This document shows, one piece after another, positions 1 to 8,767 of a stretch of DNA of 64,000 bases (within the stretch, counting starts at the first letter, position 1; each line of letters opens with the position of its first letter). This DNA comes from SAR86 cluster bacterium (GTDB lineage: Bacteria > Pseudomonadota > Gammaproteobacteria > Magnimaribacterales > D2472), in contig CP097971.1 in the NCBI GenBank assembly GCA_023703615.1, positions 274,315-338,314 of the forward strand. Direction: 5' to 3'. The position numbers and the translations under genes are program-made. The notes under the pieces are model-generated. The model saw only the letters and a program-made list of their open reading frames with translations, ran no database searches and had not been told where the DNA came from.

Positions 1-207
1 ATCAAGGCTGGCAGGAATTATTTTTTTTGAATCAACAATATCATTAATTTGTTTCAACCTTTTATCAGGAAGAGGAACTTTCCCAATGTTTGGTTCAATA
101 GTGCAAAAAGGAAAATTTTCAGCAGGTATTGATGATTTTGTTAGAGCATTGAAAAGGGTAGATTTACCTACGTTAGGTAATCCGATAATACCGCATTTGA
201 ATCCCAT
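1..207 (-). CDS. ychF: YchF/OLA1 family ATPase (partial, N-terminal 69 residues)
   Basis: Ribosome-associated Obg-family ATPase that prefers ATP to GTP and is linked to translation and stress responses. The reading frame opens with [17 protein letters not shown], which contains the G1/P-loop GLPNVGKS and closely matches the E. coli YchF start. It continues through [20 protein letters not shown], the family's conserved switch region. The C-terminal part lies beyond the left edge. It sits one base downstream of the pth stop codon, and pth-ychF is the usual gammaproteobacterial pair, so co-transcription is likely. The family call is firm; only the extent is unknown. Confidence 0.95.
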   Translation of the reverse strand, partial: MGFKCGIIGLPNVGKSTLFNALTKSSIPAENFPFCTIEPNIGKVPLPDKRLKQINDIVDSKKIIPASLD

Positions 208-208
208 T

Positions 209-775
209 TTAAGAAGTATGTAGTTTTTTTTGAACTTCAGAGAATTGACCATCACATATTTGATCAAAACTATAAGCAAACATTTCATATGCTTTATCTA
301 TTTGATTTATTTCATGCGGATGGAATTTATTTAAAACCCAATCTGATACTTCTTTTTTATTACCAGGATGACCAATTCCAATTCTTATTCTCATATAATC
401 TTTTGAAGCAGTCTTTTCAAAAATGTCTCGCAAACCATTATGCCCACCGTGACCCCCACCTTCTTTCAATCGAACTTCACCCGCATTTAGATCAAGGTCA
501 TCATGCAAGATGATTATTTTGTTTTTTGGAAGTTGAAAATTTTTTGTTAATTTACTAAGTGATCTACCGCTATTATTTACATAATTATTAGGAATAACCC
601 AAAGCACTTCTTTTGATCTTGAATAAGTTATATTGGCTTCAAACTTAGTTTTAATAAAAAATTCTTCACAATAAGATTTGCTTAATCTTAGTAACCAATC
701 TTTACCAATATTATGTCTTGTATTGTTATATTTTGATCCAGGATTACCCAAACCAACAAAACAAAGCTTAAGCAC
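209..775 (-). CDS. pth: Peptidyl-tRNA hydrolase
   Basis: Cleaves peptidyl-tRNA dropped from stalled ribosomes and recycles the tRNA. At 188 residues it has the normal family length. Visible motifs are [10 protein letters not shown] near the start, the catalytic His21 in NTRHNIG, the substrate-binding asparagines around 67-68 in NNYVNNSG, the acidic HDDLDL stretch at 91-96, and [12 protein letters not shown] at 106-117. It lies between rplY and ychF on the same strand with very short gaps, the arrangement seen in many gammaproteobacteria (prs-rplY-pth-ychF), so it is probably in one transcript with them. Confidence 0.97.
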   Translation of the reverse strand: MLKLCFVGLGNPGSKYNNTRHNIGKDWLLRLSKSYCEEFFIKTKFEANITYSRSKEVLWVIPNNYVNNSGRSLSKLTKNFQLPKNKIIILHDDLDLNAGEVRLKEGGGHGGHNGLRDIFEKTASKDYMRIRIGIGHPGNKKEVSDWVLNKFHPHEINQIDKAYEMFAYSFDQICDGQFSEVQKKLHTS

Positions 776-780
776 GTTTT

Positions 781-1494
781 CTAATTCTCTGAGGAACCCT
801 CGTTTTCAGAATCTTCATTACTTTTATCATCATCTGAACCTTCGTTTTCTTCAGATGCTCCTTCCTCAAACATTTCAGCTTCATCGCCTTCTTCAATAAT
901 TGGCTCTTCTTCAATCGCTTTTGGAGCATTAACAGAAACTACCATTTGATCTGTTTCATCTGTAAGGCCTGGAATTTCAGAGCCTTCAGGTAAAACTACT
1001 TCTGTTAGTCTTACGGACGATCCAAGTTCTAAATTAGTAACATCAACATCTATGGATTCAGGAATATTACCAGCAAGACACATTATTTCAACTTCTCTAA
1101 TTGCTTTTGTAATAAGACCACCCTCATTTTTAACACCAATACATTCCTCTTCATTTATGAAGTTCATTGGTATAACAACTTTCAATTTCGTTTTTTTAGA
1201 TACTCTTTGAAAATCTGCGTGGAGGAATTTACCTTTAGCTGGATCTCTTTGTAGTTCTTTTAGTACAACTTTTTCTTCTAATTCACCATTTTTAATAAGA
1301 AGAACTTGAGTATAAAAAAGGTCATTTTGAGATGCTTTTGTTAACTCATTTAAATATAATTTTAAGTTTAGAGACTCTTTTTCATCACCATAAACTATGG
1401 CAGGAATCATTCCATCAACTTTTCTTATAACCCTGGCTTTGTTAGAGCCAGTTCTTTCTCTTGTTTCAGCATTTAAAATTATTTGATCACTCAT
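781..1494 (-). CDS. rplY: 50S ribosomal protein bL25, CTC-type with acidic tail
   Basis: Binds 5S rRNA in the central protuberance of the large subunit. The 237 residues comprise an L25 domain (about 1-95), a TL5/CTC C-terminal domain (about 96-190) and a very acidic tail (about 194-237) made largely of Glu, Asp, Ser and Asn. E. coli L25 has only the first domain, so this is the long form, as in Pseudomonas. An AGAGGA ribosome-binding site precedes the ATG. It follows prs by 9 bases and is probably translated from the same mRNA. The acidic tail has no known function that can be read from sequence. Confidence 0.95.
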   Translation of the reverse strand: MSDQIILNAETRERTGSNKARVIRKVDGMIPAIVYGDEKESLNLKLYLNELTKASQNDLFYTQVLLIKNGELEEKVVLKELQRDPAKGKFLHADFQRVSKKTKLKVVIPMNFINEEECIGVKNEGGLITKAIREVEIMCLAGNIPESIDVDVTNLELGSSVRLTEVVLPEGSEIPGLTDETDQMVVSVNAPKAIEEEPIIEEGDEAEMFEEGASEENEGSDDDKSNEDSENEGSSEN

Positions 1495-1503
1495 AATTTC
1501 CTC

Positions 1504-2454
1504 TTATATAAACATCTCACTCAGAGATTCTTCATTGTTTAATCTTTTCATGCATTCAGCTATCGTCGCACTCAAAGAAATGACGCGTATTTTACTGCAT
1601 TTTTTTCCTTCTTGTGACAATGGGATCGAATTTGTTACAACTAGTTCATCAATTTCTGAATTATTTAGCCTCTCGATAGCAGGTCCAGAAAGGACAGGAT
1701 GAGTAATGTAAGCTTTAACTTCTAAAGCACCTTGATCTTTAAGGGCTTTCGCAGCGTTACATAAAGTTCCTGCAGTATCAATGATATCATCTGGAACTAT
1801 GCATACTTTGTCTTTAATATCTCCAATTATATTCATAACTTCAGATTGATTAGCTGCCGCTCGTCTTTTATCAATAATAGCAAGGTCAGCATCATTTAAT
1901 TGTTTTGCTAATGCCCTTGATCTTACAACTCCACCTACATCTGGTGATACAACAACTATATTATTTTTTGGATTATTTGATTTAATATCTTCAACCATTA
2001 ATTTAGTTGCATATACGTTATCAGCAGGCATATCAAAGAACCCTTGAATTGTTTCTGAATGTAGATCAACGGTTAGAACTCTATCAATACCCACGGAAGA
2101 AAACATATTTGCAACAACCTTAGCACTTATTGGAACCCTTGCTGATCTAACTCTTCTATCTTGTCTTGCATAAGCATAGTAGGGAATTATCGCAGTTATT
2201 TTTGAAGCAGAAGATCTTTTCAAGGCATCTGCAAGTAACATTAACTCCATAAGGTTTTTATTTTGTGGAGTACAAGTTGATTGGATAATAAAAGTATCAT
2301 GCCCTCTAACGTTATCTTCAATTTCAACTCTAATCTCTCCATCTGAAAAATAACCAACATCTGCTTTTGAAATTTCAATTCCTAGAATTTTAGAAATATC
2401 ATTGGCAAGTTCAGGATTGGCAGTTCCAGTAAAGATATCAAATTTATTATTCAT
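1504..2454 (-). CDS. prs: Ribose-phosphate pyrophosphokinase (PRPP synthetase)
   Basis: Makes PRPP from ribose 5-phosphate and ATP for nucleotide, histidine and tryptophan synthesis. The length of 316 residues fits class I enzymes. Visible motifs include [10 protein letters not shown] near 36-45, the ATP-loop segment [11 protein letters not shown], the DLHS metal and ribose-binding motif, and the PRPP loop [10 protein letters not shown]. The PRPP loop is preceded by Pro where Val is usual. It lies directly downstream of a tRNA-Gln gene and ispE on the same strand. The ispE-tRNA-Gln-prs-rplY-pth order is a classic gammaproteobacterial neighbourhood. Confidence 0.97.
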   Translation of the reverse strand: MNNKFDIFTGTANPELANDISKILGIEISKADVGYFSDGEIRVEIEDNVRGHDTFIIQSTCTPQNKNLMELMLLADALKRSSASKITAIIPYYAYARQDRRVRSARVPISAKVVANMFSSVGIDRVLTVDLHSETIQGFFDMPADNVYATKLMVEDIKSNNPKNNIVVVSPDVGGVVRSRALAKQLNDADLAIIDKRRAAANQSEVMNIIGDIKDKVCIVPDDIIDTAGTLCNAAKALKDQGALEVKAYITHPVLSGPAIERLNNSEIDELVVTNSIPLSQEGKKCSKIRVISLSATIAECMKRLNNEESLSEMFI

Positions 2455-2472
2455 AAGCTTTCACCAATTTGT

Positions 2473-2547
2473 TGGCTGGGGTGGTAGGATTCGAACCTAC
2501 GCATGACGGGATCAAAACCCGTTGCCTTACCGCTTGGCTACACCCCA
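2473..2547 (-). tRNA. tRNA-Gln (anticodon UUG)
   Basis: On the minus strand a 75-base cloverleaf runs from TGGGGTG to CCCCAGCCA. The acceptor stem TGGGGTG pairs with CACCCCA-type 3' sequence. The anticodon stem ACGGG/CCCGT encloses loop TTTTGAT, which gives anticodon TTG. The T-arm has GTTCGAATC. The CCA end is encoded. Length and arm sequences closely match E. coli tRNA-Gln(UUG). It is squeezed between ispE (3 bases away) and prs (18 bases away), so it must be processed from their shared transcript. Confidence 0.97.
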
Positions 2548-2550
2548 ATT

Positions 2551-3354
2551 TCATATAAACTCCCTTAGGGGCGAATATTGTAATGGTTTACATAAAAAGA
2601 ATCTCCAATTATTTGGAATTATTTTTAAAATTTTATTTAATTCATCTTCATTTTCATATTTGATGAACATCGACGAACCACTCCCAGACAAATTAATATT
2701 AAAGTTATCAATGTTCTTATTATAAAAATTTTTTAAAATGTTATCTTGATTTAATAATACGTCCCAAAATGAATTTTGAGTATTTTTCTTATATTTATCA
2801 TCAAGCAAGTCGAACTTCTCAAACATCTTTTTAGTTGAACAAAAAATATTAGGACATATCAATACATATTTTTGTGTTTTAGATTCAATTACTGATAACT
2901 TATTACCAATTCCCTCGCCAATAGCATTTTCACCATTTATAAAAAATGGTATGTCAGCTCCAAAGCTTTTTCCTAGTTCTAGCATATCTGTCTTTGATAA
3001 CTTTAAATCCCATAATCTATTTAAAATAATAATTGTAGTTGCTGCGTTAGAACTTCCACCACCAAGCCCGGCACCAATAGGTATATTTTTTTTAATATTA
3101 ATTTCAATGCCATTACTTGTGTCTCTGCTATGTAATTTTTTTGCAATTTTATAGACTAAATTTTTCTTTTTTTCTAATACAAAATTCTCACATCTTATAG
3201 AAATAACCTTTTTAACTTTTTTGAACTCAAGTTCATCAAATAGATCGATTAACTGAAAAGAGGTATTAATATTATGGTATCCGTCATTCAATCTCTTTAA
3301 TATCTTTAGATATAAATTTATCTTTGCTGGAGACTTGAAACTAATTCTACTCAT
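2551..3354 (-). CDS. ispE: 4-diphosphocytidyl-2-C-methyl-D-erythritol kinase
   Basis: Phosphorylates CDP-methylerythritol in the MEP pathway that supplies isoprenoids, including the undecaprenyl carrier and quinones. It is a GHMP kinase of 267 residues. It shows the N-terminal PAKINLYL motif with catalytic Lys11, the ATP-binding glycine loop PIGAGLGGGSSNAA (92-105), and GADIPFF with the catalytic Asp near 134. It lies between lolB and tRNA-Gln on the minus strand, as in E. coli. Two more MEP enzymes, fused IspD and IspF, are encoded near 58 kb. Confidence 0.96.
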   Translation of the reverse strand: MSRISFKSPAKINLYLKILKRLNDGYHNINTSFQLIDLFDELEFKKVKKVISIRCENFVLEKKKNLVYKIAKKLHSRDTSNGIEINIKKNIPIGAGLGGGSSNAATTIIILNRLWDLKLSKTDMLELGKSFGADIPFFINGENAIGEGIGNKLSVIESKTQKYVLICPNIFCSTKKMFEKFDLLDDKYKKNTQNSFWDVLLNQDNILKNFYNKNIDNFNINLSGSGSSMFIKYENEDELNKILKIIPNNWRFFLCKPLQYSPLREFI

Positions 3355-3370
3355 AAGATTATGTAAGTTT

Positions 3371-3802
3371 TTAAGAAGTTATTTTACCTTGAATATAATA
3401 ATGAGAATTTTTAATATCTAGGTTTATATTACCAAATTCGTCACAATTTATTCTAATTAAATCATCATCAAAACTAACAAGGCGTTTGTTGAGACATTCA
3501 TATAATTCTTTGAAATAATTATTACTAAGATATTGATCAACATTAACATTACTTTTTACAAAAGAAGTTGAGCGTATGTTGCCATTTTTAGAAAATTCTA
3601 CTTTTACAAGATTTCCTAATATACTTTGATATACCTGTATAATGAACTTATCTTTGTAAATATTAATTTTAGCCTTATATAAAGGTGAGGTTGATGAAAC
3701 TTTAAACGAAGAATTATATGATTTTAAAAGCTCATCACCACGATTGATACTTGAACAAGATGCAATAAAAAATAATAAAATTACAAGATAAAATTTACTC
3801 AA
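3371..3802 (-). CDS. lolB: Outer-membrane lipoprotein receptor LolB
   Basis: Accepts lipoproteins from LolA and inserts them in the outer membrane. The protein is short (about 143 residues against about 200 usual). It has a lipoprotein signal of Lys, a hydrophobic run and lipobox IASC followed by SS. The first in-frame ATG at 3826 would overlap the divergent hemA start by 23 bases. A TTG at 3802 gives MSKFYLV and a standard short signal with no overlap, so that start is preferred. Similarity beyond the signal is weak by eye. The call rests on the lipobox plus the conserved hemA/lolB-ispE arrangement. Confidence 0.8.
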   Translation of the reverse strand: MSKFYLVILLFFIASCSSINRGDELLKSYNSSFKVSSTSPLYKAKINIYKDKFIIQVYQSILGNLVKVEFSKNGNIRSTSFVKSNVNVDQYLSNNYFKELYECLNKRLVSFDDDLIRINCDEFGNINLDIKNSHYYIQGKITS

Positions 3803-3803
3803 A

Positions 3804-5027
3804 ATGGAATTGCAATTATTTGGCATAAATCATAAAACTTCTAATGTTTTCGAAAGAGAAAATTTTATTATAAACGAGTCCAGTCAAATTATTTTAGATG
3901 ATTGTTTTAAAAAAAATTTTGGGGATGATATTAATTCTTTTTTTGGTATTTCTACATGCAACAGAACTGAAATATATTTATTAGGAAAAGCTAACATTGC
4001 AAGAGAAGCTCTCGATTTAACCATTAAAGAATTAAATATTAAAAATATTCAACAAGATAGTTATTATTTCTTAGACAAAGAAGATGCCTTTATACATATG
4101 TGCAAAGTCGCTTCTGGTATAGATTCTCAAGTTTTAGGCGAACAAGAGATATTTGGACAATTCAAAAAAGCTATTAAAGTTGCGAAAGATTTAATGATAC
4201 TTAAACCTAATTTAAATTATTTTTGCAATAAAGCCTTTGAGATTGTTAAAAGAGTAAGAACTAATACAGGCATTGGATTGAATTCTCTATCTGTCAGTGG
4301 ATTATCTTTAAAACTAGTCAAAAAAATCTTTGAAAAACCTCAATCACAAAATATCTTAATTATTGGAGCAGGTTCACTGGCTCATTCTATTGTAGAAAAT
4401 TTATATAATAATGATGTAAGTAATATAAGAGCCATTAATAGAAGCATTAGAAATATTAAAGTTACTGATGATTATGAAATAATTTCATCATCACTTGACA
4501 ACTTACATTATGAACTTGAAAAAGCTGATATTGTAATCTCTTCAGCGTCATCAGAAGTTCCGTTTATTGGAAAAGGTGCAATCGAAAGTTGTCTTAAAAC
4601 TAGAAAAAATAAACCTTTATTAATAATTGATTTAGCAGTACCTAGAAATGTAGAAGAGGAAGTAAAGTTTCTTGAACATTGTTACCTATTTACAATAGAT
4701 GATATAGAAAAAATTACTCAAGAAAATTATGGTCAAAGAACCATTGAAGCTGAAAAGGCCATCAACATGATTGTAATTGATTCACAAGATGCAATTAATG
4801 AAATTAATGATAAATTCATAAAAGATAATTTACAAAATCAATTACATATTTTCATTAATTCACTTTCAAATGAAGATAAAGATGAATTAATGAATACAAA
4901 GAATACTAAAAAATATCTATTGAATATCTTAGATGAAAAAAAGAATAAGAAGTTTCTAATTGATCTATCAGTATTAAATGAACTTGAGTCTCACATTATT
5001 AAATCAATGATAAAAAGGCAGAGTTAA
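3804..5027 (+). CDS. hemA: Glutamyl-tRNA reductase
   Basis: First committed step of C5-pathway tetrapyrrole synthesis: reduces glutamyl-tRNA to glutamate-1-semialdehyde with NADPH. It has 407 residues. The catalytic Cys52 lies in STCNRTE, His98 lies before VASGIDSQVLGEQEI, and a Rossmann glycine loop GAGSLA sits near 190. The C-terminal dimerisation helices are present. Its ATG lies one base from the preferred lolB start on the other strand, so its promoter must lie within lolB coding sequence. It is followed one base later by prfA, and hemA-prfA-prmC is the standard operon. Confidence 0.97.
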   Translation: MELQLFGINHKTSNVFERENFIINESSQIILDDCFKKNFGDDINSFFGISTCNRTEIYLLGKANIAREALDLTIKELNIKNIQQDSYYFLDKEDAFIHMCKVASGIDSQVLGEQEIFGQFKKAIKVAKDLMILKPNLNYFCNKAFEIVKRVRTNTGIGLNSLSVSGLSLKLVKKIFEKPQSQNILIIGAGSLAHSIVENLYNNDVSNIRAINRSIRNIKVTDDYEIISSSLDNLHYELEKADIVISSASSEVPFIGKGAIESCLKTRKNKPLLIIDLAVPRNVEEEVKFLEHCYLFTIDDIEKITQENYGQRTIEAEKAINMIVIDSQDAINEINDKFIKDNLQNQLHIFINSLSNEDKDELMNTKNTKKYLLNILDEKKNKKFLIDLSVLNELESHIIKSMIKRQS

Positions 5028-5028
5028 A

Positions 5029-6114
5029 ATGCATGATTCAATGCAACTAAAACTTGAAAAACTTGAACAAAGAATTAATGAAATTCAAGAATTATTAATT
5101 GACTCTGATACTGTTAAAGATATTGAAAAATATACAAATCTTAATAGAGAGTTCTCTGATATTAAGCCCATAGTTGAAAAATTTGTTGAATATAAAGAAT
5201 TAAATCAATCCATTAACGAGGCTAAAGAAATGATTAATTCCTCAGATCAAGATCTTGTAGCTTTAGCTGAAGAAGAACTTAAAGAAATTTCTGACAAACC
5301 ATCTAATTTAGAACAAGAACTTAAATTTATGCTGTTACCAAAAGATAGTGCAGATGATGGTTCTGCCTTCATAGAAATTCGAGGCGGAGCAGGGGGCGAT
5401 GAAGCAAATATTTTTGCAGGCGATCTTTTTAGAATGTATTCGAGGTTGGCTGAAAGAGAAAATTGGATAATGGAGATTATTGATATAAAACATGCTGAAC
5501 AAGGTGGATTAAAGGAGGTTGTTGCAAAATTAATTGGAAAAAGTGTTTTCAAGGTTCTAAAATTTGAATCTGGAGTACATAGAGTGCAAAGGGTTCCAGA
5601 GACAGAGTCACAAGGAAGAATACATACTTCAACTTGTACTGTTGCAATATTACCTGAAGTTGGTGAGATTCAGGATGTAATTATAGATAAAAGTGATTTG
5701 AGAGTTGATACTTTTAGAGCCTCAGGAGCTGGAGGACAGCATGTGAATAAAACAGATTCAGCAGTAAGGCTTACACATATTCCATCTGGTTTAGTTGTTG
5801 AATGCCAAGACGGAAGATCTCAACATAAAAATAAAGAAAAAGCATTATCATTGCTTGCTGCTAAACTAAAACAAGCGGAAATAGAAAATCAACAACAAAC
5901 AATTGCAAGCGAAAGAAAAATATTAGTTGGAACTGGCGATAGAAGTGAAAAAATAAGAACTTATAATTTTCCTCAGGGAAGAATGACAGATCACAGGATT
6001 AAACTTACTCAACATAACCTTGATCAAATAATGGATGGTGATATTAAAAGCATTTGTGACGCTTTACTATCTGAAAATCAGCTTGCAATGTTATCGGAGA
6101 TAGAATCAGAATAA
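5029..6114 (+). CDS. prfA: Peptide chain release factor RF1
   Basis: Recognises UAA and UAG in the ribosomal A site and triggers peptide release. It has 361 residues, the usual size. The stop-codon recognition tripeptide appears as PET in VPETESQG, corresponding to PAT in E. coli RF1. The catalytic GGQ is at residues 235-237 within GAGGQHVNKTDSAVR. The Gln of GGQ is the methylation target of PrmC, encoded immediately downstream with no gap. The ATG at 5029 gives an N-terminus of family length. Confidence 0.98.
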   Translation: MHDSMQLKLEKLEQRINEIQELLIDSDTVKDIEKYTNLNREFSDIKPIVEKFVEYKELNQSINEAKEMINSSDQDLVALAEEELKEISDKPSNLEQELKFMLLPKDSADDGSAFIEIRGGAGGDEANIFAGDLFRMYSRLAERENWIMEIIDIKHAEQGGLKEVVAKLIGKSVFKVLKFESGVHRVQRVPETESQGRIHTSTCTVAILPEVGEIQDVIIDKSDLRVDTFRASGAGGQHVNKTDSAVRLTHIPSGLVVECQDGRSQHKNKEKALSLLAAKLKQAEIENQQQTIASERKILVGTGDRSEKIRTYNFPQGRMTDHRIKLTQHNLDQIMDGDIKSICDALLSENQLAMLSEIESE

Positions 6115-6939
6115 TTGGATAAAAAATTAAGCCACTACATAGAGAGAATCAAAGATTCATTTGCTCGAAATACAGATATCAATAAAGAATTTATTTTCTT
6201 TTTAAAAGAGAAATTAAAAATCGCAGATTTAGACATCTTATCTAAAAATTTTGAAATCTCTAATTATCAAATTGATCTTATACATAAATTTATTGATGAT
6301 AAAAAAAAAGGTATACCAATTGATTATATTTTAGAATCATCATTTTTTAATGGAAGAAAGTTTATTGTTGATAACCAAGTCTTAATTCCAAGACCAGAAA
6401 CAAAATTATTAGTAGATTATATAAATAATTTATACCTTAAGAAAAATGCAAAAATTCTAGATGCTGGATCAGGATCTGGCTGTATAGGAATATCACTTGC
6501 ATTAGATAATCCGAAAATTTTAGTATATGCAAATGACATATCTTTCCAGTCATGTGAAATATCAAAAGCAAATAAAATCATGCATGAAGTTAAGAACTAT
6601 TATTTGATAAATAGTAATTGGTTATCTTGTTATCAAGAAAACATTTTTGATTTAATAGTAAGTAATCCTCCTTATATTGATAAGAATGATGTTCATCTAA
6701 AAAAACTTATACATGAACCAAAAATTGCACTTATTGCAGAGGAAAAAGGACTTAGAAATTTTAGATTAATCACTAAGCAGGCATATGGCAAATTAAAAAA
6801 AGATGGAATTTTAATATTTGAGCATGGATATAATCAATCTAAAGATGTTAAATTAATACTAAAGGAAAATGGATTGCATGATATAAAAACTATCAAAGAC
6901 AATAATTCGAATTTTAGAGTAACTTTTGGAAAAAAATAA
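6115..6939 (+). CDS. prmC: Release factor glutamine N5-methyltransferase
   Basis: SAM-dependent enzyme that methylates the Gln of the GGQ motif in RF1 and RF2. It has 274 residues. The SAM-binding glycine loop DAGSGSGCIG is near 113-122, and the glutamine-binding NPPY is at 184-187. The start is a TTG that begins directly after the prfA stop codon. No in-frame ATG lies nearby, and the N-terminal helical substrate-binding domain begins from this TTG. Abutment with its substrate gene suggests translational coupling. Confidence 0.95.
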   Translation: MDKKLSHYIERIKDSFARNTDINKEFIFFLKEKLKIADLDILSKNFEISNYQIDLIHKFIDDKKKGIPIDYILESSFFNGRKFIVDNQVLIPRPETKLLVDYINNLYLKKNAKILDAGSGSGCIGISLALDNPKILVYANDISFQSCEISKANKIMHEVKNYYLINSNWLSCYQENIFDLIVSNPPYIDKNDVHLKKLIHEPKIALIAEEKGLRNFRLITKQAYGKLKKDGILIFEHGYNQSKDVKLILKENGLHDIKTIKDNNSNFRVTFGKK

Positions 6940-6962
6940 GATTAATACTACACGGTTCAATA

Positions 6963-8006
6963 ATGAAATTTAAAGGATATATCGAAGGTTACTATGGCAG
7001 GATTTTATCCTGGGAAGAAAGAAAGTTTATTGTTGACCAACTTTCAATTAATAATTTAAATACTTACTTTTATTGTCCGAAAGAAGATCCGTTTCACAGA
7101 CTAGATTGGAAAGAACCTTATTCTATAGATTGGCTTAGCTCTTTTTCAAATTTTCATTCTTATTTAAAAGATAAGAATATAAATCTTATTTTTGGCATAT
7201 CACCAGGTATTGATTTTACTAATTCTTTTGAAGAATTAAAGAATAAAATTCAATCTTTAGTTGATTTGGGAGTAAATAATGTAGCAATTTTATTTGATGA
7301 TTTATCAACTACAGAGGATGGCGAAAAACACGCAGAGATTATAAATGAATGTATCAAAATGTTTATGGAAGTTAAATTTTATTGTGTACCCTCTGAATAT
7401 TCATCTGATCTATGTAAACCTAATTTAAAAGGAAGTATATATATAAAGAAACTAGTATCGACTCTTAATTCAAAGACCACAATCTTTTGGACTGGCGACA
7501 ATGTAATATCCGATGACTTTTCTGATAATAAAATTAATGACTGGCGCGAACATTTAAAACATCCATTAATTATTTGGGATAATTTTTATGCCATTGATTA
7601 TTGCATGCCAAAGATAGTTATTGACGATTATTATTCAATAAAAGATATGTCTTTAGACAAACTAGAAGGAATTCTAATTAACCCAACTGGGTTTACACAA
7701 ATTGATCAAATTATATTAAATCTATTTGCAAATAGGGTAAATAGAAATGACAAAACGTTTGACGAAATTATCAATAATTCAGATTTGCCAGAAGATTTCA
7801 ATTCTGTTGAAGATTTTTTTAGATTTAAAGCAAAAGCAAGTGGCACCAAAGAAGAAATACAAGCACTAGAAAAAATCTTATGGAATTGGACTGGAAAGTT
7901 AAAGACAGAATTGTATCCTTATTTACATATTTTAGTAGGCTTATTGAAAAACAGATCAAATGCTAAATTTATGTTTGATAGATTTAAAATTGAATTTAAA
8001 GAGTAG
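6963..8006 (+). CDS. GH84 O-GlcNAcase/hexosaminidase-like glycoside hydrolase
   Basis: Predicted beta-N-acetylglucosaminidase with the GH84 catalytic fold of human O-GlcNAcase and clostridial NagJ. In the 347 residues the family signature occurs in order: EGYYGR (8-13), NTYFYCPKEDPFHR (33-46), ISPGIDF (79-85), the catalytic Asp pair D112-D113 in LFDDL, PSEY (143-146), WTG (176-178), WDN with later Asp212 (205-212), and a GILINP segment near 235-241. The human enzyme places its substrate-binding Asn280 and Asp285 in the same pattern. No signal peptide is seen, so it is probably cytoplasmic. It lacks carbohydrate-binding and other accessory domains. The natural substrate is unknown. It starts 23 bases after prmC and may share its transcript. 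Confidence 0.9.
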   Translation: MKFKGYIEGYYGRILSWEERKFIVDQLSINNLNTYFYCPKEDPFHRLDWKEPYSIDWLSSFSNFHSYLKDKNINLIFGISPGIDFTNSFEELKNKIQSLVDLGVNNVAILFDDLSTTEDGEKHAEIINECIKMFMEVKFYCVPSEYSSDLCKPNLKGSIYIKKLVSTLNSKTTIFWTGDNVISDDFSDNKINDWREHLKHPLIIWDNFYAIDYCMPKIVIDDYYSIKDMSLDKLEGILINPTGFTQIDQIILNLFANRVNRNDKTFDEIINNSDLPEDFNSVEDFFRFKAKASGTKEEIQALEKILWNWTGKLKTELYPYLHILVGLLKNRSNAKFMFDRFKIEFKE

Positions 8007-8027
8007 TTGCATTAATAAATAATCTGA

Positions 8028-8693
8028 CTAGTCAACAAATTTTACAAACGAATCAATAGGCTCTCTACTAGTTTTATAATTATTTATTGGATGATCCGAG
8101 TTGGGATAGCCTAACGCTATACCACACCAAACAATCTCGTTATTTGGATGTTTAATAACTGATCTCACAGTTTGTGGATATATTGACCAAGATTCCTGAA
8201 GACACATGCCAAGACCCTCATTAACTGCTAACAACCACAGATTTTGAAGAAACATTCCAACATGTCCCCAGCCATTTTTTGAGAAAGACTTATCAATTGT
8301 AATAATCATTGCTGTAGGGGCTCCAAAAAATTTAAAATTTTCTTTAATTTGATCCAATCTTTTATTAATGTCATTTCTTTCTATAGACAATGCTTTATAC
8401 ATATCAGAAGCACATTGAGATCTTCTTAATCTGTATTTTTCTTCTAACGGTTTTGGATATATTTCATATTCAACTTTTTCTTGAATGCCATCATTATAAT
8501 TTTTTAAAGCTTTAGATATTAATTTATTTTTTGATTTCTTATTTAGTACATAAACATTCCAGGGCTGAATATTTCCACCTGATGGTGCTTTGTTTGCAGT
8601 TTCTAGTATGTTTATAATAATTGACGTATCTACTTTTTTTTCCAGAAAATTCCTTACTGAAAATCGAGATTCAATTAATTTTTTAATGTTCAT
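8028..8693 (-). CDS. Nitroreductase-family FMN oxidoreductase
   Basis: Flavin-dependent NAD(P)H oxidoreductase of the nitroreductase superfamily, substrate not predictable. The 221 residues open with SRFSVRNF and continue to NKAPSGGNIQPWNVYV, the usual FMN-phosphate-binding start. A second conserved stretch GMCLQESW lies around 155-165, and GIALGYPN near the C-terminus completes the FMN site. It is a single gene facing GH84 (21-base gap) and divergent from the acyl-CoA ligase. It could act on quinones, nitro compounds or other oxidised small molecules. Confidence 0.88.
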   Translation of the reverse strand: MNIKKLIESRFSVRNFLEKKVDTSIIINILETANKAPSGGNIQPWNVYVLNKKSKNKLISKALKNYNDGIQEKVEYEIYPKPLEEKYRLRRSQCASDMYKALSIERNDINKRLDQIKENFKFFGAPTAMIITIDKSFSKNGWGHVGMFLQNLWLLAVNEGLGMCLQESWSIYPQTVRSVIKHPNNEIVWCGIALGYPNSDHPINNYKTSREPIDSFVKFVD

Positions 8694-8705
8694 AATTAAA
8701 ATTTT

Positions 8706-8737
8706 TTGTCACAATTTACCTTTCCTTCTTATATAAT
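8706..8737 (+). promoter_or_regulatory. Putative sigma-70 promoter for the acyl-CoA ligase operon
   Basis: TTGTCA at 8706-8711 is followed by an overlapping TATATA/TATAAT at 8730-8737, giving a spacer of 18 to 20 bases, in the 74-base gap between the divergent nitroreductase and ligase genes. A GGGGA stretch at 8756-8760 lies 7 bases before the ATG at 8768 and could serve as ribosome-binding site. In DNA this AT-rich a TATAAT-like match alone is weak; the paired -35 and the position support it. Confidence 0.45.
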
Positions 8738-8767
8738 TTATAAAAATCAATTAATGGGGACAATCAA

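Noticed and set aside
5247-5552. 101-codon open frame on the minus strand inside prfA
   Set aside because: The prfA frame on the plus strand is fully supported by motifs; the antisense frame is Ser-rich and without homology signs.
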